DNA from: Ligustrum vulgare
Taxonomy: Eukaryota; Streptophyta; Magnoliopsida; Lamiales; Oleaceae
Assembly: GCA_963555705.1 (NCBI GenBank)
Contig: OY743184.1
Location: forward strand, 21,860,859 to 21,924,858
Length of the DNA: 64,000 nt
Direction: 5' to 3'
The notes below the pieces were generated by a model. It did not search any database. It was not told where the DNA came from and was given only the letters and a program-made list of their open reading frames with translations. Positions 33,279 to 43,716 of the stretch are shown piece by piece. Both the position numbers and the translations under genes were made by a program. Positions within the stretch are counted from its first letter, which is position 1. Every line of letters starts with the position of its first letter.

Positions 33279-36200
33279 TTTGGAAGTACAAAAAGTCAGG
33301 CTCGGGACTCTAAACGGAGCGCTTGTTGGAAGGCAACCCAACCTTTCTTCCCTTTTATTTATTACACTTTCATAATTTATTTATTTGCTGAATTTAGATA
33401 TATGCATGGTAGGAATTGTGTTTGAGTGTTTTGCATGTTTCATGTTAAGAGCACTTGTGCATAATATTCTATTATTGCATATTTAGGTATGTTTTTGATT
33501 TTTCATGTTTACATTAGACTAGATTTTTATCGTCATTCCAAACTCACACACACTAGTTTGAATCATGAAGTTAATGTTTGGAAAATCATTGCATTGATCA
33601 TGAAGTGATTAGGGGGATAAAAATGATTTTGGAAATCAAAAAATAGGAAATATTTTCAGTGCTGCCGTGTACTACGCAATCGCGTGCCAACAGGCAATGG
33701 CGATCGCGAATCTGCATTATAAATCAACAGATTCTTTAACCTTGAACCACGCAATCGCTGGCACTCCAGCCAGGCGATCGCGTGGCTGTACTGGGACCAA
33801 ATTCGACAGTTTAAGTTCTTTGCCTCATTCTTTCAACTTTAAACATTATAAACTCGTTTTATCTCTCCAAAATCACTCAAAAGTCGATCTTTCATCTATG
33901 TGCATGTCATCAACACCTAGTTGCACCAAATTCATTGCTATTTTCACATCCAAATCAATGAAAGGTATGAAATTCTTCATTTAAATCCATGTTTACTCAA
34001 AATTTTGAAATTTTCTTTGAGTTCTTGGATTTTGAAATTGTGAATGGTGAAGAATGGGCTCAGGTTAGTGGTTGGAGATTGTGATTTGTGGTTTAGTAGA
34101 AAATTTTTTTGGGTTCATTCATGCCTCCAACCCTATGCATATCCATTGATTTTTGCAATGCCCATTAAGTATTTGATGAAATGCCACAAAGATGTTCTTG
34201 TGCTAATTTTAGAAATTCATTCCGGCATTTATCTTCATGACATGTTCATCATTGATTGTGTGTACTTAGTTCTACAATTAGTTCACTACATTGCATGAAA
34301 ATCATGAAAACCAACATTGCACCATGGCAGCCCCATTGCAAGGCCACTGCAGGCCATTGCACCTGAAAATCCACTCACGTCACCTACTTTTCCACATTGT
34401 TTCATGACCCTATTTATCTTCAAATGAGCTGAATTTTTAATATATTGTCGATCATGCTATGAACTTTAAGTATCAAAAGATGGCTCGGAGAAATTTATGT
34501 TTTTCTAGGTCATGTCAAGGTTTGAATATGTGTAGTCGACTAAATTTTGAAAATTCAAAATTATGCTTTAACTTTAGTTTGGGGGTGTGGCACTGAACTT
34601 CCATTATTTCTTATTGATGTTTATAACTTTTAATGTTACTTATCTCTTATTTGCAAGGTAAACATCAATCAAGACACCTCAAACCAAGTCGGGAAAAGCA
34701 AGAAAATGGTCGATTCATCCAATGCAATGTAATAGGAAGCTTCGAAGAAATACATCCTCTACACTAGGGAAGTTTCCGTTCTCTTTTCTTTGTCTTGTTT
34801 TATTTTGTTGAATCTATTTGACAAACATTGAGGACAATGTTCATTTCAAGTTTGGGGGTGAAAATTCATTGCATTCTTCACTCATTTTATATTCATTCGA
34901 TTCTTTAGAGGCTAAAAAAAAAAATTGTAAATTTTGTTGACATGTTTATTGCCTAGGATATAGTATAAATCAATTTATGCTTATGCTTGAAAATTGGACA
35001 ACATAAAAGCATGAACTTATTTTGAACTAGTTATCTTTTGCTAGATTCATATTTATTGTGCACATAGCCCGTGTTGGATAATTGCTTGTGTAAGGGATTT
35101 TGTTTAATACATGTGGGGCAAAGTTATGCAATTTGAACTTAGGAATGACTCAAAAATCCCTGAACTTAGATCGTTAGACATCCCACCCCTAAATTAGAAC
35201 CAATCATGCTAAAATGCAAGTTTCGGGGTAAAATGGTTGGAATTTGTGTGTATTGACGGGTTGGAGGTCTGTGGTTCTTGGTTTTTCACTTTAGTCATTA
35301 AAGTTTGGTCAACGGGTATAAACCATTTCCAGCATAAAAACAGAAAAATGCTGAAGGTCTTATTCCGCTCTTCAAATGCCTTTTTGACTCGAGTAAGTAA
35401 GTCCGAGGGGTCCTTCAAACCTGGTGCCCTAAAGCCAATTGGCTTGGGAGTCATCGACCTAAAGCTCGCTACATGGGTCAATTAGAAAGCAAGTACGGAG
35501 AGTGGACTTACACATAAGACATTATAACATCTTTAACTTTTCTGTTTAAGCCTTTATGACTCGGGCAAGTACGTCTGAGGGGTTCTTCGAACCTGATGCC
35601 CTAAAGCTAACTGGCTTGGGAGTCATCGACATAAAGCTCGCTACAGGGGTCATATAGAAAGCCAGTATGAAAAGTTCTGCACAAAGATGGTAAAAGACAA
35701 GGACATTAAAAGAAAAAGTCGTCCACCAAAAAAAAATATATATATATTATTGCATGTTATAAGCTTTGTTGACTGAGTTGTGGTGATTGAGGTTGTAGAA
35801 TTGGGGACTGTTTTCTTTTGATTTGTTGTGCATGCATATTTCTGATTCTGACTGCCTCGTGTGGAAAAAGCAATGAAAAATGTTGAGAACCCACATAGTT
35901 AAATATCCGGGATGTGAGAGAAAAGTAGAAAGTAGTGATTATCCATGAGCGCTGAAAGAAATTTCATTAGAATTCATAGATTGACCACATGGGATTCAGG
36001 CTGGATTATGCATAATGGGCCACACAGTGCTGAGTATTTTTTTTTTTTGTATAAGTATGCGTTTGACATTGACTATTCACACACACACGTAAAAATCTGG
36101 CTGATGTAACTTGAAATTATTTTGAATTGTTGTTCACGACGCTTGCTTAAAGCTTAAATTGGTTTGGACTTTGGAGGCATATGGTAAACATGTTGACACA

Positions 36201-36289
36201 ATAAAAATATTTGTTCTCTTATTTCTTTGATCTTTGTAGTTTATTTTCCATTGTTTGAGGACGAACAATAATTCTAGTTTGGGGGTATC
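33279..36289 (+). other. non-coding interior of Gypsy-1
   Basis: About 3 kb lie between the Gag-protease stop and the 3' LTR. Two GCGATCGC octamers (33700, 33774), with related GCAATCGC words nearby, echo the LTR array. Two G-rich tracts of the AGTTTGGGGGTG kind (34578, 34850) look like internal polypurine tracts. A diverged repeat of about 180 bp at 35390-35660 shares GGGGTCCTTC/GGGGTTCTTC, CTTGGGAGTCATCGAC and AAAGCTCGCTAC. No domain was recognised. Confidence 0.6.
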
Positions 36290-37663
36290 TGATAAGTGTA
36301 TTTTATACACTTGTTTGTATGTCTAAATTAGGTGTAATTATTGTCGTTTAGGAATATTTTCTATTTAATTTGTGTTTATCGTTTACTTTTCAGAAAATAT
36401 CCCAAAAGATGAAGAATGATGAAATCAATGGGAAAAACGCATAATTGGATTGCTAATTGGAGCTAAATTGGACAAGTGAGGAGTTGGTAACGTCAACCGG
36501 AAAGAGGCAATGTGCTAAAATGAACGAATCAAAGATTGGAGGACCTAATTGAATGAATTAAGAGCTTAAATGGGCAAATCGAGAAGAAGATAAAGTTTGG
36601 GGACTAAATTGCAATAATTGGAAGTTGAGGACTGAAGGTGCAATTAAAAGTCATGGACCAACTTACACAGCCGAGAAAAGATGGAAGTCGCGATCGCTGG
36701 ATACGTGCCACGCGATCGCGAGATGGTGCAAAAATATAACCCGAGAGTAAAAGGGTCTTCCAAGCGATCGCCGACCATAAGCCTGCGCGATCGCGTGGCT
36801 TTTCGGCTGGGCCAACTGTGGGCTTTTTCTCGCGATTTTTATCAGACTTTTCTCTTTTTGACCTAGATTTTCTCCAAAACATATAAATACAACACATGAG
36901 GCACGAAAATCAGACATTTGCCTCTCCATAGAACGAGCCACAACAGAGAATTCAACATCAAATTCTTGGAAATTCCAACATCGTAGAGGGGCGTGAATTG
37001 AAAATAATTGAAGAATTGATAATTTGTGCAATCTTTCCATTCTTTATATTGTTTTTTTTCAACGAACGTTCATTTTTACTGTTTTTGTTATTTCATGATG
37101 ATGTGTAACTAATTTTAATGTTGGGATGAATGATGTAGCCTAGTTAATTATTTTAATTCTATATTCCTTGTTTTAACGCTTTATTGCATGTGTTGATTTA
37201 TTATTGCGTTTAATGCGTGAATGAACTGACCATTCTTTCATGATCTCATGTGTTATTTTCATAATCCGAGAGGTGAGTTAATAACATAGATCTAGGTAAT
37301 AAATCCGGTAATTAAACGAGAGATAGAGATATACTCTTGTAATTATTGCGGTCGTGTGTGAATTCTTGTGTGTAATGCGTCTAGATAAGGAATATTCGGA
37401 CCAACTGTAGAGATACAAGGTTGACTTGTTTAGGTAGAATTAATTTAAACTCGAGAGAGGAATCTCAATTTGAATTAGTGAATTGGATCGAACACATATT
37501 TAGAAAATAAAATCTGGAATTGGAATTGATTTAATCGGTTAGGTGAAATCGTAAATCCCAACTACTTTACAATCGTATTTGAAAACAAAACAATTCTCTA
37601 ATTTTAAATTCTTTAGTATAATTCTTTAGTTTTAGTTTAAAACACAAAATTATTTTGTCCGTT
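36290..37663 (+). repeat. Gypsy-1 3' LTR, truncated
   Basis: Aligned end to end with 29142-30515 with scattered substitutions. The four octamers are conserved at 36690, 36712, 36764 and 36787. It stops at CCGTT and joins the 44-bp tandem repeat of Copia-1. Confidence 0.88.
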
Positions 37664-37790
37664 ATGAATACCTTGACTGGATTTGACAATATGACTCGAT
37701 CACTATTATGAATACCTTGGCTGGATTTGACGATATGACTTGATCACTATTATGAATACCTTGACTGGAAGATATGACTCGCTCACTCAT
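37663..37790. repeat. 44-bp tandem repeat, three units
   Basis: Units beginning TATGAATACCTTGACTGG start at 37663, 37707 and 37751. The third is shortened internally. They lie exactly at the truncated end of the Gypsy-1 3' LTR. Confidence 0.85.
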
Positions 37791-38589
37791 GAAAGGTAAT
37801 TATTTCATTTTGTTGACACCGCCTATATGGTCGGTCTATCAATTGAATATATGGAATAATTTTCATATATTCATATTATTTCAGAAACACCTCAGTTGTT
37901 GGTTAATTCTAACATATTAGAGGATGTTGTCAACATATATACGTGGTGGTATAACCCCAGTATTATTATTTTTTAATACTTATATATATACGATATTATT
38001 GTTATTTATTTCATTAAATGATACAAGAAGTTATCAATACTAAAGTTAGAAAATATTTTATCAAATGACACCAGAAGTTATCATTACCAAAAAGTTGGTG
38101 AATATTGATAAAAATATTTTATCAAACGGTACCAGAAGTTTCCATTATCTGTATTGAAAAGATAGATAAAAATGGATTATCCAACAAGAGAATGTTGATG
38201 TATGATAAGATAATATCACATGATAGCACGGATATAGCTAATGTGAAAATAATCTCTCAGTATTATGAGATGAATATTAGATGATAAGTGTCTGGAAAAG
38301 TTCTTGCACGAGCACTTATATATTCCAGAAGAAGTACATATTTACTCCAGAAGAAATAAAAATTATCATCTAAACATGCTGAAATGATATTATTATTGCT
38401 CCTGAAGAAGAATAAACGAGTCATACATGCAAAATACAAAAAGGGGGAAACATTTATGATCCTCAAAATTAGAGATGTGTTTCGAGAGTAGCCGTATTCT
38501 ACCACCTCTGATCTTTTGAGGAAATAAAGAAAATGTGTGTTTCAAGAGTAAAAATACCCCATACTCTACCACCCACAATATTTTGAGAT

Positions 38590-39243
38590 TCACAAAGTTA
38601 AGTTTACATTAACCGGACTCCATTTTCGCTTGATTTCCCTTCCTTGCGACCAATCTATCTTTAATCTTGCAGGATCTTGTATTGGGATATATGATTGCAA
38701 CTTATCCAGCAGTTCCTCGATAGTAGGAGCAAAAATAAGGATTCTCCTAGAAAATGGAGAGATGAATCCCTGTTCCATAGCATAATCAAGAAATGTTAAC
38801 AAACCATCAAAAAAATTGTTAACATTTAAAAGCCCAATAGGCTTGGTATGGAGATCTAAATGAGCTCATGAGGTAATATTAAAGATTTCCTCTAAAGTAC
38901 CAAAACCTCCAGGCATGGCAATGAAGGCATCAGAACTATATAACATGCAAGTTATGCGTTCGTGAATAGATAAGGTTTATACTTCATGCCCTCGTGTTTT
39001 ACCTGCGATATCAGCTAAAGGAACAGGTATAACACCGATCACTTTTACTCGCTCTGTGAGAGCAGATTGGGAAACACAACCCATCAAACCACTGCTACCA
39101 CCTCCATATATGAGATTGATACCTTTCTCTCCCAACTCCTTTCCTAAATCCACTGCTGTTTCTAGATACCCAAAACCTTTCCCTACATTTGATCCACAAA
39201 ATACACAGATAGTTCTGATCTGTCGAAATTTTGGTCCTTCCAT
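38590..39243 (-). pseudogene. intronless LOG (cytokinin phosphoribohydrolase) retrocopy
   Basis: LOG enzymes release active cytokinin bases from riboside monophosphates. From ATG 39243 one frame of 218 codons runs to TGA at 38590, matching the usual length of about 215 residues with no net frameshift. N-terminal TICVFCGSNVGKGFGYLETA and LIYGGGSSGLMGCVSQ form the nucleotide-binding Rossmann start. [20 protein letters not shown], then GGFGTLEEI, contains the PGGxGTxxE signature. KPIGLLNV and FLDYAMEQGFI follow, ending in a basic tail. TAA at 38977 and TGA at 38866 break the frame. Plant LOG genes normally have several introns; here the coding sequence is continuous, so it is a cDNA-derived copy. 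It lies antisense within Copia-1. Confidence 0.85.
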
Positions 39244-39355
39244 CTTTGAAAGTATAAGGAAGGGAAAACTTATGAGAAAATGATATTTTGGGATGCATGA
39301 AACTGTGAAAATCATTGGCTTTTTAAACTTGAAAAACTTCACTATTTACTGCTCA

Positions 39356-39367
39356 TTTTTTTTTTTT
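39356..39367 (-). other. oligo(A) junction between the two retrocopies
   Basis: Twelve T on the plus strand, that is A12 on the strand of the two ORFs. It lies between the ORF ending at 39402 and the LOG leader. Confidence 0.55.
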
Positions 39368-39401
39368 GAAAAAGTGAAAACCTACTTCTGACTAAATTAT
39401 A

Positions 39402-39683
39402 CTACTTTTGATAAAGCTTACCTTTAGGTGATTTTTCAATACACTTTATCAATGCTGAATAGCTAAAAGTACTCTTACCTAAATCAGACATATGTTTAAT
39501 AAATGAATCTGGTAATTCACCAGCTAATCGAACTTTTGCTTCGATCAACCAACGAACATCTTCTGGAATGACTTGATCCATCAACAGCCTCAATCTTTCA
39601 AGTCGAACTCGGTAAATCTTTTTCAAAACATTTACCGGAAGATTAGAATAATATTTGTGAATATTTGATAATATAACATCCAT
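39402..39683 (-). CDS. unrecognised 93-residue ORF, possible second retrocopy ending in oligo(A)
   Basis: The ORF opens at ATG 39683 (MDVILSNIHKYYSNLPVNVL), contains ERLRLLMDQVIPEDVRWLIE and LPDSFIKHMSDLGKSTFSYS, and ends SPKGKLYQK before a stop at 39402. The charged, well-balanced composition looks like real coding sequence, but I do not recognise the family. On the same strand the stop is followed by about 35 bases and then 12 A (39367-39356 on the plus strand as T). The LOG leader begins right after. This arrangement looks like the 3' end of a polyadenylated transcript joined head-to-tail to LOG. It may be the C-terminal end or the whole of a small protein; function unknown. Confidence 0.45.
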   Translation of the reverse strand: MDVILSNIHKYYSNLPVNVLKKIYRVRLERLRLLMDQVIPEDVRWLIEAKVRLAGELPDSFIKHMSDLGKSTFSYSALIKCIEKSPKGKLYQK

Positions 39684-40439
39684 TTTTTATGGATCTAATC
39701 TCTTCCCAAACGATCTATTTAAATGTATTATTTAAACGCGTAAAGGAGCGCTCCGCGTGTCAGTGATTCCATCAAGAAATAATGGAATAAATTATTGAAA
39801 AGGTGGGAACAATTAGATAATACGTCATTACCTTTTTCGAAATAAGGGAAGATTTGGCGACAAGATTGAGATCATGAGATATTTCCTTAGATATTGTACC
39901 TGATTTTTTCAGTATACTAAAAGTAATAAAAGTATAGTGATTTGAATTATACAGACATACGTACTGATGAAATGAATACTGTATTGAACCAGAAGTTCAT
40001 AGTGAAATATCTTGCTGAACCAGAAGTTCTATAATGATTGGTTAGATTCCAATTCAATAATGAGATTTATTGAGAATGCAAAATGACATTCATTAAAGAA
40101 CCAGAAGATTGTTCAGGTTAACAAATTATAATTGCTGCTTGTTCTGAAAAGCAAATTAATTATCTCACTAAGAAAATGAATGACTGATTATTTGCTCAAG
40201 TAATGATATTACAAGCAAAGTGATAAATGTTAACATAAATATATCTTAAAGTCATTAATGATTTTACGAATTAGTTGAGATAATAGAATATTATATTTCT
40301 AATGATTTAGCAGATTAAAAGCCTCAAGTTATTTGCTATGAGAACAACTTGAATATAAATATTTCTTATGCAGCAATATTCTACATACAAACATGTCAAT
40401 ACGATGAAATAAAGATTTGCTTGTGAAGCTTTATGATTT

Positions 40440-41200
40440 CTAAAAAGTGCAATATCTATATACACTCCAACAATACGCACTTGACATATGATTGTGATTA
40501 TATCCATAATTACGTATGACATGTGTTGCGACATTTTTAGCCGACTAATATAATACAAGATTCTTGAATATTATGGGGAAATTAAACAATAACACGCATG
40601 AAACGTGATCAAGCTTAAAGCGTAATTATGCCTGAAGCATAATGACAATCGATTCCAAAAACAAATATCTCTTGAATAATTGAGATGATCCCTTTGAGGC
40701 TAAATACTCATGGTGAGTAAAAGAGATATATTTAAATGATAAGAGATTCAGACCTGATGATAGAAAATACAAAGAGATCTCTCTATGTTATGTTTATATT
40801 GACATAAAATGGAATCGATAAATAAGTCGAATACACACAACCCTCTTATGGAAATGAGGTTGATGAAATTATAATACTTTGGCCAAATATAAAAATCCCA
40901 ATATAGGGATTATTGTTATAGGATCTGAAGTCCAAAACACTTAAATGTGTAAAGCCAGTAATTATATGTACAAATGAAAAATATTTCACAGTCGTAAAAG
41001 ACGACTCGTTGCGCGCAAAAATTTTCATAGAACTGGCATGAAATATGCTGGATAGACTATAGTCTACATTCACTAGTTTGAGCTCTTTGATATACCAATG
41101 AGTGAGATCAAAAAGTGTGATTCTCATCTCGGTACTTTGGGAGTTTTCTTTGATGTACCAGTTGATCGCGGTACGTTGAGATTTCAAGCGAAATGATTAT
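40440..41200 (+). pseudogene. Copia-1 pol remains (integrase end to reverse transcriptase)
   Basis: Short translated pieces keep the order of a Copia polyprotein despite many stops and shifts. About 40640 reads PIDSKNKYL-like (compare the PIGSKDKNP linker). About 40780 reads EISLCYVYIDIKWNR (compare ISINYVSTGKRWNRN). About 40920 reads EVQNT and then CVKPV (compare VQTPEGVKPVGYKWVF). About 41000 reads RLVAR followed by NFHRTGMKYA (compare RLVAQGFSQRPGIDYEETYS). This is an old, dead pol on the plus strand, which sets Copia-1 apart from the antisense LOG copy. Gag remains should lie between 37790 and 38500 but were not recognised. Confidence 0.55.
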
Positions 41201-42578
41201 AGATTATATGTCGAAATTGATATCTATTTCAATGATTGATTGTACTCCTGCAAATTAGAAATTTTTAGTTTATAAAGTGCAAGAACGTACATGTATAAAT
41301 CCTTGAAAGACTCAATTTGCCCAAAATAATATCATTATAGAATGAAATGTGATTCTTAAAAAAATCACATGAAGAATGATATGATACATATGACCCCATA
41401 ATATAATATGTTGAAAATGAAATTGGAGTGTACTTTATTATATTTATATATTTGGGCATGCAATTGATTTTCAATATGCAAAATTATATTATCCATCGGA
41501 AAATGAATATTCACCATAAGTGAATTTGAAAATGAATATTTAATTATTCATCAAAAGTGAATTCTAGATTTTGATAGAAGTGAATCAATTTTAGATTTGA
41601 GTAATGCAACCAGTTAACTAATCAAACATTGCTTGGTATAGCATGTTCACTACATCATAAATGAGCTATGACATTATAAATGATTTATAAACTATTTATA
41701 AAAGCTCATCACAAACTATATGTTTGATGAAATAATTTGAGATTGCATTAATATACTTGTGATATTCCTATGAAGGGAACAAATACGCGCTGCACTCTTT
41801 TTCCCTTAGCTGAGGTTTTGTCCCACATGGTTTTCATAGCAAGATTTTTAATGAGACAACAATTATGGAGCAATTATGGCGTATCAATGAGAATAATGTA
41901 CTCTTTTTCCCTTCGCTAAGGTTTTGTCCCACAGGGTTCTCCTAACAAGGTTTTTGAGACATTGTCACAGCTATCTGCAAGTAATAATTCAATAACAAGC
42001 TCTCTTTTTAAATTGTGCTGGAATGATATCAACAAATGAAGAAAATCATAGACATCTTATGAAGAATGTTTTGATATCGGCTACACACAAGAAGATTTTC
42101 GTATATACATATTCCAGACAAAAGATGATATCATTATTCAAAAGGTTCATGAATACTTGATTGCACACTTCAGGGGGAGAATCATGCTGTACTCTTTTTC
42201 CTTCGTCCAGGTTTTATCCCACAGGGTTTTCCTGACAAGGTTTTAACGAGGCAGCGGCTGTACTCTTTTTCCTTCGTTCAGATTTTGTCCCATTGGGTTT
42301 TATTTACAAGGTTTTAACGAGGCAGTACTAAAGCAATGAAGCACTCGAGCAATAAAGCGCTTCAACACTTCAGCACTTCAGAACTTTAAATTTCAGTACA
42401 TGATTTGTACTACTTATAATTGATGTCATTATGGATATTAAACTCAATGATTAATGATGGCCTACATTAGGGAGAGCAGCTGTACTCTTTTTCCTTCGCT
42501 CAAGTTTTATCCCATTGAGTTTTCTTAGCAAGGTTTTAGCAAGGCAGGCAATTGAACAATAAGTCATTAAAGGGGGAG
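41200..42578 (+). other. Copia-1 3' region with five-fold repeated motif
   Basis: A motif of about 65 bases, CTCTTTTTCC-TTCG, then AGGTTTTGTCCCACAGGGTT, then ACAAGGTTTT and GAGGCAG, occurs five times at about 41793, 41900, 42188, 42256 and 42480. Similar motifs are common near the 3' end of plant Copia elements. A polypurine tract (AAAGGGGGAG, 42570-42578) ends the region. Confidence 0.7.
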
Positions 42579-42834
42579 TGTTATAAAATTTCATTACCTA
42601 ACTTATAACATAAATTATTGTATTAATGAATATATTGCCAGTATAGATTTTCCTTTAAATAGAGACATCCATTTTCATTTTTAGTGTACCAATTCTTGAA
42701 TGAAGAATTCTTGGAGAAGAGAATTCTCTCCATCTCATCCTCTAAGCTCTCTTCCTTTCTATTTCTATGTTATGATTTTGATAGTTTCACAACACGTTTG
42801 TATTTTTTATTTTTTTATTTTTGTATTTTTTTTT

Positions 42835-42914
42835 TTTGAGAAATCAAATTCCATAAACCGGGTTGATTTTCCAAATGGGTCCGTGTTTGGAACTGCTTCT
42901 TTGGCTTACCAAGT
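42835..42914 (+). pseudogene. beta-glucosidase (GH1)-like first-exon fragment, copy A
   Basis: Translation reads INRVDFPNGSVFGTASLAYQ followed by GT. Plant family-1 glycoside hydrolases carry FPxGFxFGTASSAYQ at their N terminus, with an intron at this point. No further GH1 exon is seen downstream, so this is an isolated fragment. The copy at 51193-51272 is nearly identical. I rate the family assignment as moderate because only about 20 residues match. Confidence 0.45.
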
Positions 42915-43097
42915 AATATTTTGTTGAATTTTATTTGGTTTTGCATTCTGTTTTTTATACATGTGCATTTTCTGAGCAACAGAGAATCAATCTTCTTTGG
43001 GTGCTGATCACCTATAGGGAATCAACCAAGTGACTGAGATTTTGGGTGGCGCCATCCATTTCAACGGAGGATTTGGTGGAGGAATGAGTGGGGTATT

Positions 43098-43574
43098 TGT
43101 TAGCCATTATTTCAATAGTGGCATCAATTAGTCAAAAGTTTGGCAAAGTTTGGCATCAATTAGTCAAAAATGGAGCACTTGAATTTCCACCATAGATGTG
43201 GAAATAAAATTGATGGTTGTGATTCATTCTCTTAGCCTATAAATAGGCATGCTTCATTTTGTTTTTTGAACATCAAGTAGAAGAGAACAATTCCTTTGTT
43301 TTCTCTTGTGAGAGTTTGTAGTACTTGAGCATTTGGAGAGGTGCACTTGTAAAGTGTTCTTCTTTTGTAATTTGTGAGAAAGAGTGTTTGTTTGGTGAGG
43401 TAGAGATATTTGTATTCCACATTTGTCATATTAGTGGAAATTTGGAATCTCCCTCCGTGGACGTAGGCAATTTGCCGAACCACGTAAATCTTGTGTTGTT
43501 CTCTTTCGAATTCGAATTCGTTATTTCTATTTTTGCATTGGTCGAACCGTCGGTTAATTCGCTTCCGCACAACA
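43098..43574 (+). repeat. Copia-2 5' LTR
   Basis: 477 bp. TATA-like CCTATAAATAGGC at about 43234. The LTR contains a 112-codon minus-strand ORF identical in both LTRs, judged spurious. Confidence 0.93.
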
Positions 43575-43576
43575 AT

Positions 43577-43588
43577 TGGTATCAGAGC
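43577..43588 (+). promoter_or_regulatory. Copia-2 primer-binding site
   Basis: TGGTATCAGAGC, complementary to the 3' end of initiator methionine tRNA, two bases after the LTR. Confidence 0.93.
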
Positions 43589-43716
43589 CTTGACTCTCTT
43601 AAAATTCTAAGTATGCTCTGTGGTTGCAGCACTGACTGATCTTCCACATCAGAAAAGATTTTTTGAGAACAGGGATCTTGGTATATATTTTTTTGAGATT
43701 TTATTTTTTTTGAAAA

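Larger units (their letters stand above)
29142..37663 (+). mobile_element. Gypsy-1: gag-protease-only Ty3/Gypsy element nested in Copia-1
   Basis: The 5' LTR is 29142-30660 (TGATAAGTG ... GTGAACA). The 3' LTR is 36290-37663 and lacks about the last 145 bases of the 5' copy. The common part is 1374 bp in both. The primer site at 30667 (TGACGCCGTTGTCGGGGA) matches the tRNA-Asp type TGGCGCCGTTGCCGGGGA. A polypurine tract (AGTTTGGGGGTATC) precedes the 3' LTR. The interior codes only for Gag and protease (30795-33278). Reverse transcriptase, RNase H and integrase are absent and replaced by about 3 kb of non-coding DNA, as in TR-GAG-type non-autonomous elements. No target duplication can be seen because the right end is deleted. 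Confidence 0.88.
28185..42794 (+). mobile_element. Copia-1: old Copia retrotransposon hosting nested insertions
   Basis: LTRs at 28185-28402 (218 bp) and 42579-42794 (216 bp) begin TGTTATAAAATTTC and end TTTCACAACA. They differ by about eight changes. A perfect 5-bp duplication CGTTT flanks the element (28180-28184, 42795-42799), and copy B shows the empty site CTACTACGTTTGTATT at about 51150. The primer site at 28403 (CGTTATCGGCAGGA) is of the CGTTATCAGCACGA type seen in many plant Copia elements. A polypurine tract AAAGGGGGAG precedes the 3' LTR. Pol is decayed. Inside lie a Gypsy element (29142-37663) and a minus-strand LOG retrocopy (38590-39243). Confidence 0.88.

Noticed and set aside
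43232..43570. 112-codon minus-strand ORF in the Copia-2 LTR (also 47978-48316)
   Set aside because: It lies wholly within the LTR, is duplicated only because the LTR is, and has no recognisable domain.
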